A stretch of 14,775 nt of DNA, from contig CACZFE010000020.1 in assembly GCA_902780365.1 (NCBI GenBank), forward strand, positions 1 to 14,775, given 5' to 3'. Both the position numbers and the translations under genes were made by a program. This document shows, piece after piece, positions 13,839 through 14,775 of the stretch (position 1 is its first letter; the number at the start of each line of letters is the position of its first letter). The notes below the pieces were generated by a model. The model saw nothing but the letters and a program-made list of their open reading frames with translations, was not told the origin of the DNA and searched no databases. Origin of the DNA: an uncultured Spirochaetales bacterium. Lineage in GTDB: Bacteria; UBP6; UBA1177.

Positions 13839-14765
13839 TTATTTTTTGGTTTTGGCTGGAGTTTTTGTCTGCTGTTTGGCCGGAGCGGCTTTCTTCGCAG
13901 GCTCTGCTTTTTTGGCCGGAGCAGTTTTTTTCTGAAATTTTTCTTTCATGCTTTCAAGAATCGCGTTGGCAACCTCTACTTTGCCGATGTGGAAAAGCGA
14001 GAAAGCGATGTGGAGATAGCTGCGTTCGATTTTCGCGCATCCGGGATAAGTTTTTTCAATCGGCTGCAGGGTTTCGATCGCTTTATTGTAGCTTTTTTCC
14101 ATATAGTATGTCTCGCCGATCCAGAAAGTAACGTCGCATTTTCTGCTTTCTGACCATTTTTCAGCGTAGGTTTCCCATCCTTTTCTTGCGATTGCGGGAT
14201 CGCAGTTTTCGCTTTTAGTGTATTCGACAAGCTGGTTATAGCTTTTGCTTTCGCTTTCGGGAAGTCTGACGACGCCTTCTTTCGTTACGGTGAATTTGTC
14301 AACCGGCTTGAGGCCTTCTATCTGGGAGTTGATGTTTTCTTTTAACTTGGCGAGTTCTTGTTCGTTTTCGGCGATTTTTTTGTCGAGAGCATTTATCTGC
14401 TCTGAAAAAAGTGAGTTTTTCTGCGCCGTCATATCGACATTGTCAATCCTTTGATTGAGCTCTTTTATAGTTTCGCGCAGTTCTTCGAGATTATTGAACG
14501 AAAGGTCGATTTTGTTTTTCTGCATCTGTTTTTCGGTCTGCTGTGTTTTTTCTATTTCATCAAGACGGGCATTGAGTTTGGCCACTTCGTCTTTAAGCGA
14601 CTGAGTCACATTTTTTGTCACGTTTTCTTCAAGAATCTTCATTTTGGCTGTGGTTTCGGCGCGAAGTTCCGATTTCGCCATATCGACATCGTTTTTCATC
14701 GCGATACACGAGTTGAGAGTCAGAAAAAGGGTTGAAAACAACAGAGTAAAAAGGATTTTTTTCAT
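13839..14765 (-). CDS. CpoB/YbgF-like lipoprotein with coiled coil and TPR region
   Basis: This 308-residue exported protein has a charged start (MKK), a hydrophobic core and a lipobox-like LNSC with Cys20 as the probable lipid anchor. Residues 25-155 are rich in K, E, N and Q heptads and form a long coiled coil. Residues 172-278 look like TPR-type helical pairs: FWIGETYYMEKSYNKAIETL (214-233) and SYLHIAFSLFHIGKVEVANA (249-268). This order, signal then coiled coil then C-terminal TPR, is that of CpoB/YbgF, which coordinates outer-membrane constriction with peptidoglycan synthesis. A Lys/Ala/Pro tail (281-308) is added. No tol or pal genes are in view, and the lipid anchor differs from the soluble E. 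coli protein, so orthology is uncertain. The start has GAGGT 5 nt upstream at the window edge. The stop lies 42 bp from the convergent tRNA. Confidence 0.72.
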   Translation of the reverse strand: MKKILFTLLFSTLFLTLNSCIAMKNDVDMAKSELRAETTAKMKILEENVTKNVTQSLKDEVAKLNARLDEIEKTQQTEKQMQKNKIDLSFNNLEELRETIKELNQRIDNVDMTAQKNSLFSEQINALDKKIAENEQELAKLKENINSQIEGLKPVDKFTVTKEGVVRLPESESKSYNQLVEYTKSENCDPAIARKGWETYAEKWSESRKCDVTFWIGETYYMEKSYNKAIETLQPIEKTYPGCAKIERSYLHIAFSLFHIGKVEVANAILESMKEKFQKKTAPAKKAEPAKKAAPAKQQTKTPAKTKK

Positions 14766-14775
14766 TTAAAACCTC

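Noticed and set aside
13803..14153. Plus-strand open frames after the tRNA (13803-14153 and 13865-14131)
   Set aside because: They are antisense to the TPR and Lys/Ala/Pro tail of the lipoprotein; their Phe- and Gly-rich or Ser-rich composition mirrors that gene.
1..14775. CRISPR arrays, insertion sequences, phage genes or defence islands
   Set aside because: I found no spaced direct-repeat array, transposase or integrase signature, or terminal inverted repeats in the window.

Overview
The window is a chromosomal segment built around dnaA-dnaN-recF, so it most likely lies at or near the replication origin of a bacterium. The DNA is AT-rich, most strongly between about 6.2 and 10.7 kb. A lipoprotein resembling the Tol-Pal factor CpoB/YbgF and two multi-membrane lipid-linked sugar transferases suggest a cell with an outer membrane. 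The divergent DnaA and RecF and the unusual protein pair at 2.8-6.1 kb point to a poorly sampled lineage. I cannot name the phylum from sequence alone.

Layout, left to right. (1) 1-1644, plus strand: the last codons of an unknown gene, then a GT-C glycosyltransferase whose first ~50 codons are split between two frames at a run of seven A's. (2) 6141-1660, minus strand: a tight three-gene operon with a HEAT-repeat protein, a protein that looks like an HD-GYP domain stripped of its catalytic residues, and the 23S rRNA methyltransferase RlmI. (3) 6269-10758, plus strand: a glycerophosphodiester phosphodiesterase, then dnaA, dnaN and recF. The 174-bp dnaA-dnaN spacer has a DnaA-box-like site, a 14-bp tandem repeat and a good dnaN promoter, and is my best candidate for part of oriC. 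(4) 12995-10743, minus strand: an ArnT/PMT-like glycosyltransferase with a C-terminal soluble domain, overlapping the recF 3' end tail to tail. (5) 13220-13796, plus strand: a small zinc-ribbon protein with a clean intrinsic terminator, then tRNA-Asn(GUU) with its own promoter. (6) 14765-13839, minus strand: the CpoB-like coiled-coil/TPR lipoprotein.

How it works together: DnaA opens the origin, the DnaN clamp tethers the polymerase, and RecF belongs to gap repair. Two 16-bp sites resembling the ParB-binding sequence parS lie inside rlmI and recF, about 4.8 kb before and 3.3 kb after the dnaA start. They fit an origin-proximal partition region. Genes left of about 6.2 kb mostly read leftward and the replication genes read rightward, as expected for genes co-directional with forks leaving an origin between them.

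Most worth a second look: the HEAT/degenerate-HD-GYP pair with a shared N-terminal module, the parS-like pair, the split reading frame at an A AAA AAG heptamer, and a RecF whose ABC signature and D-loop are eroded.
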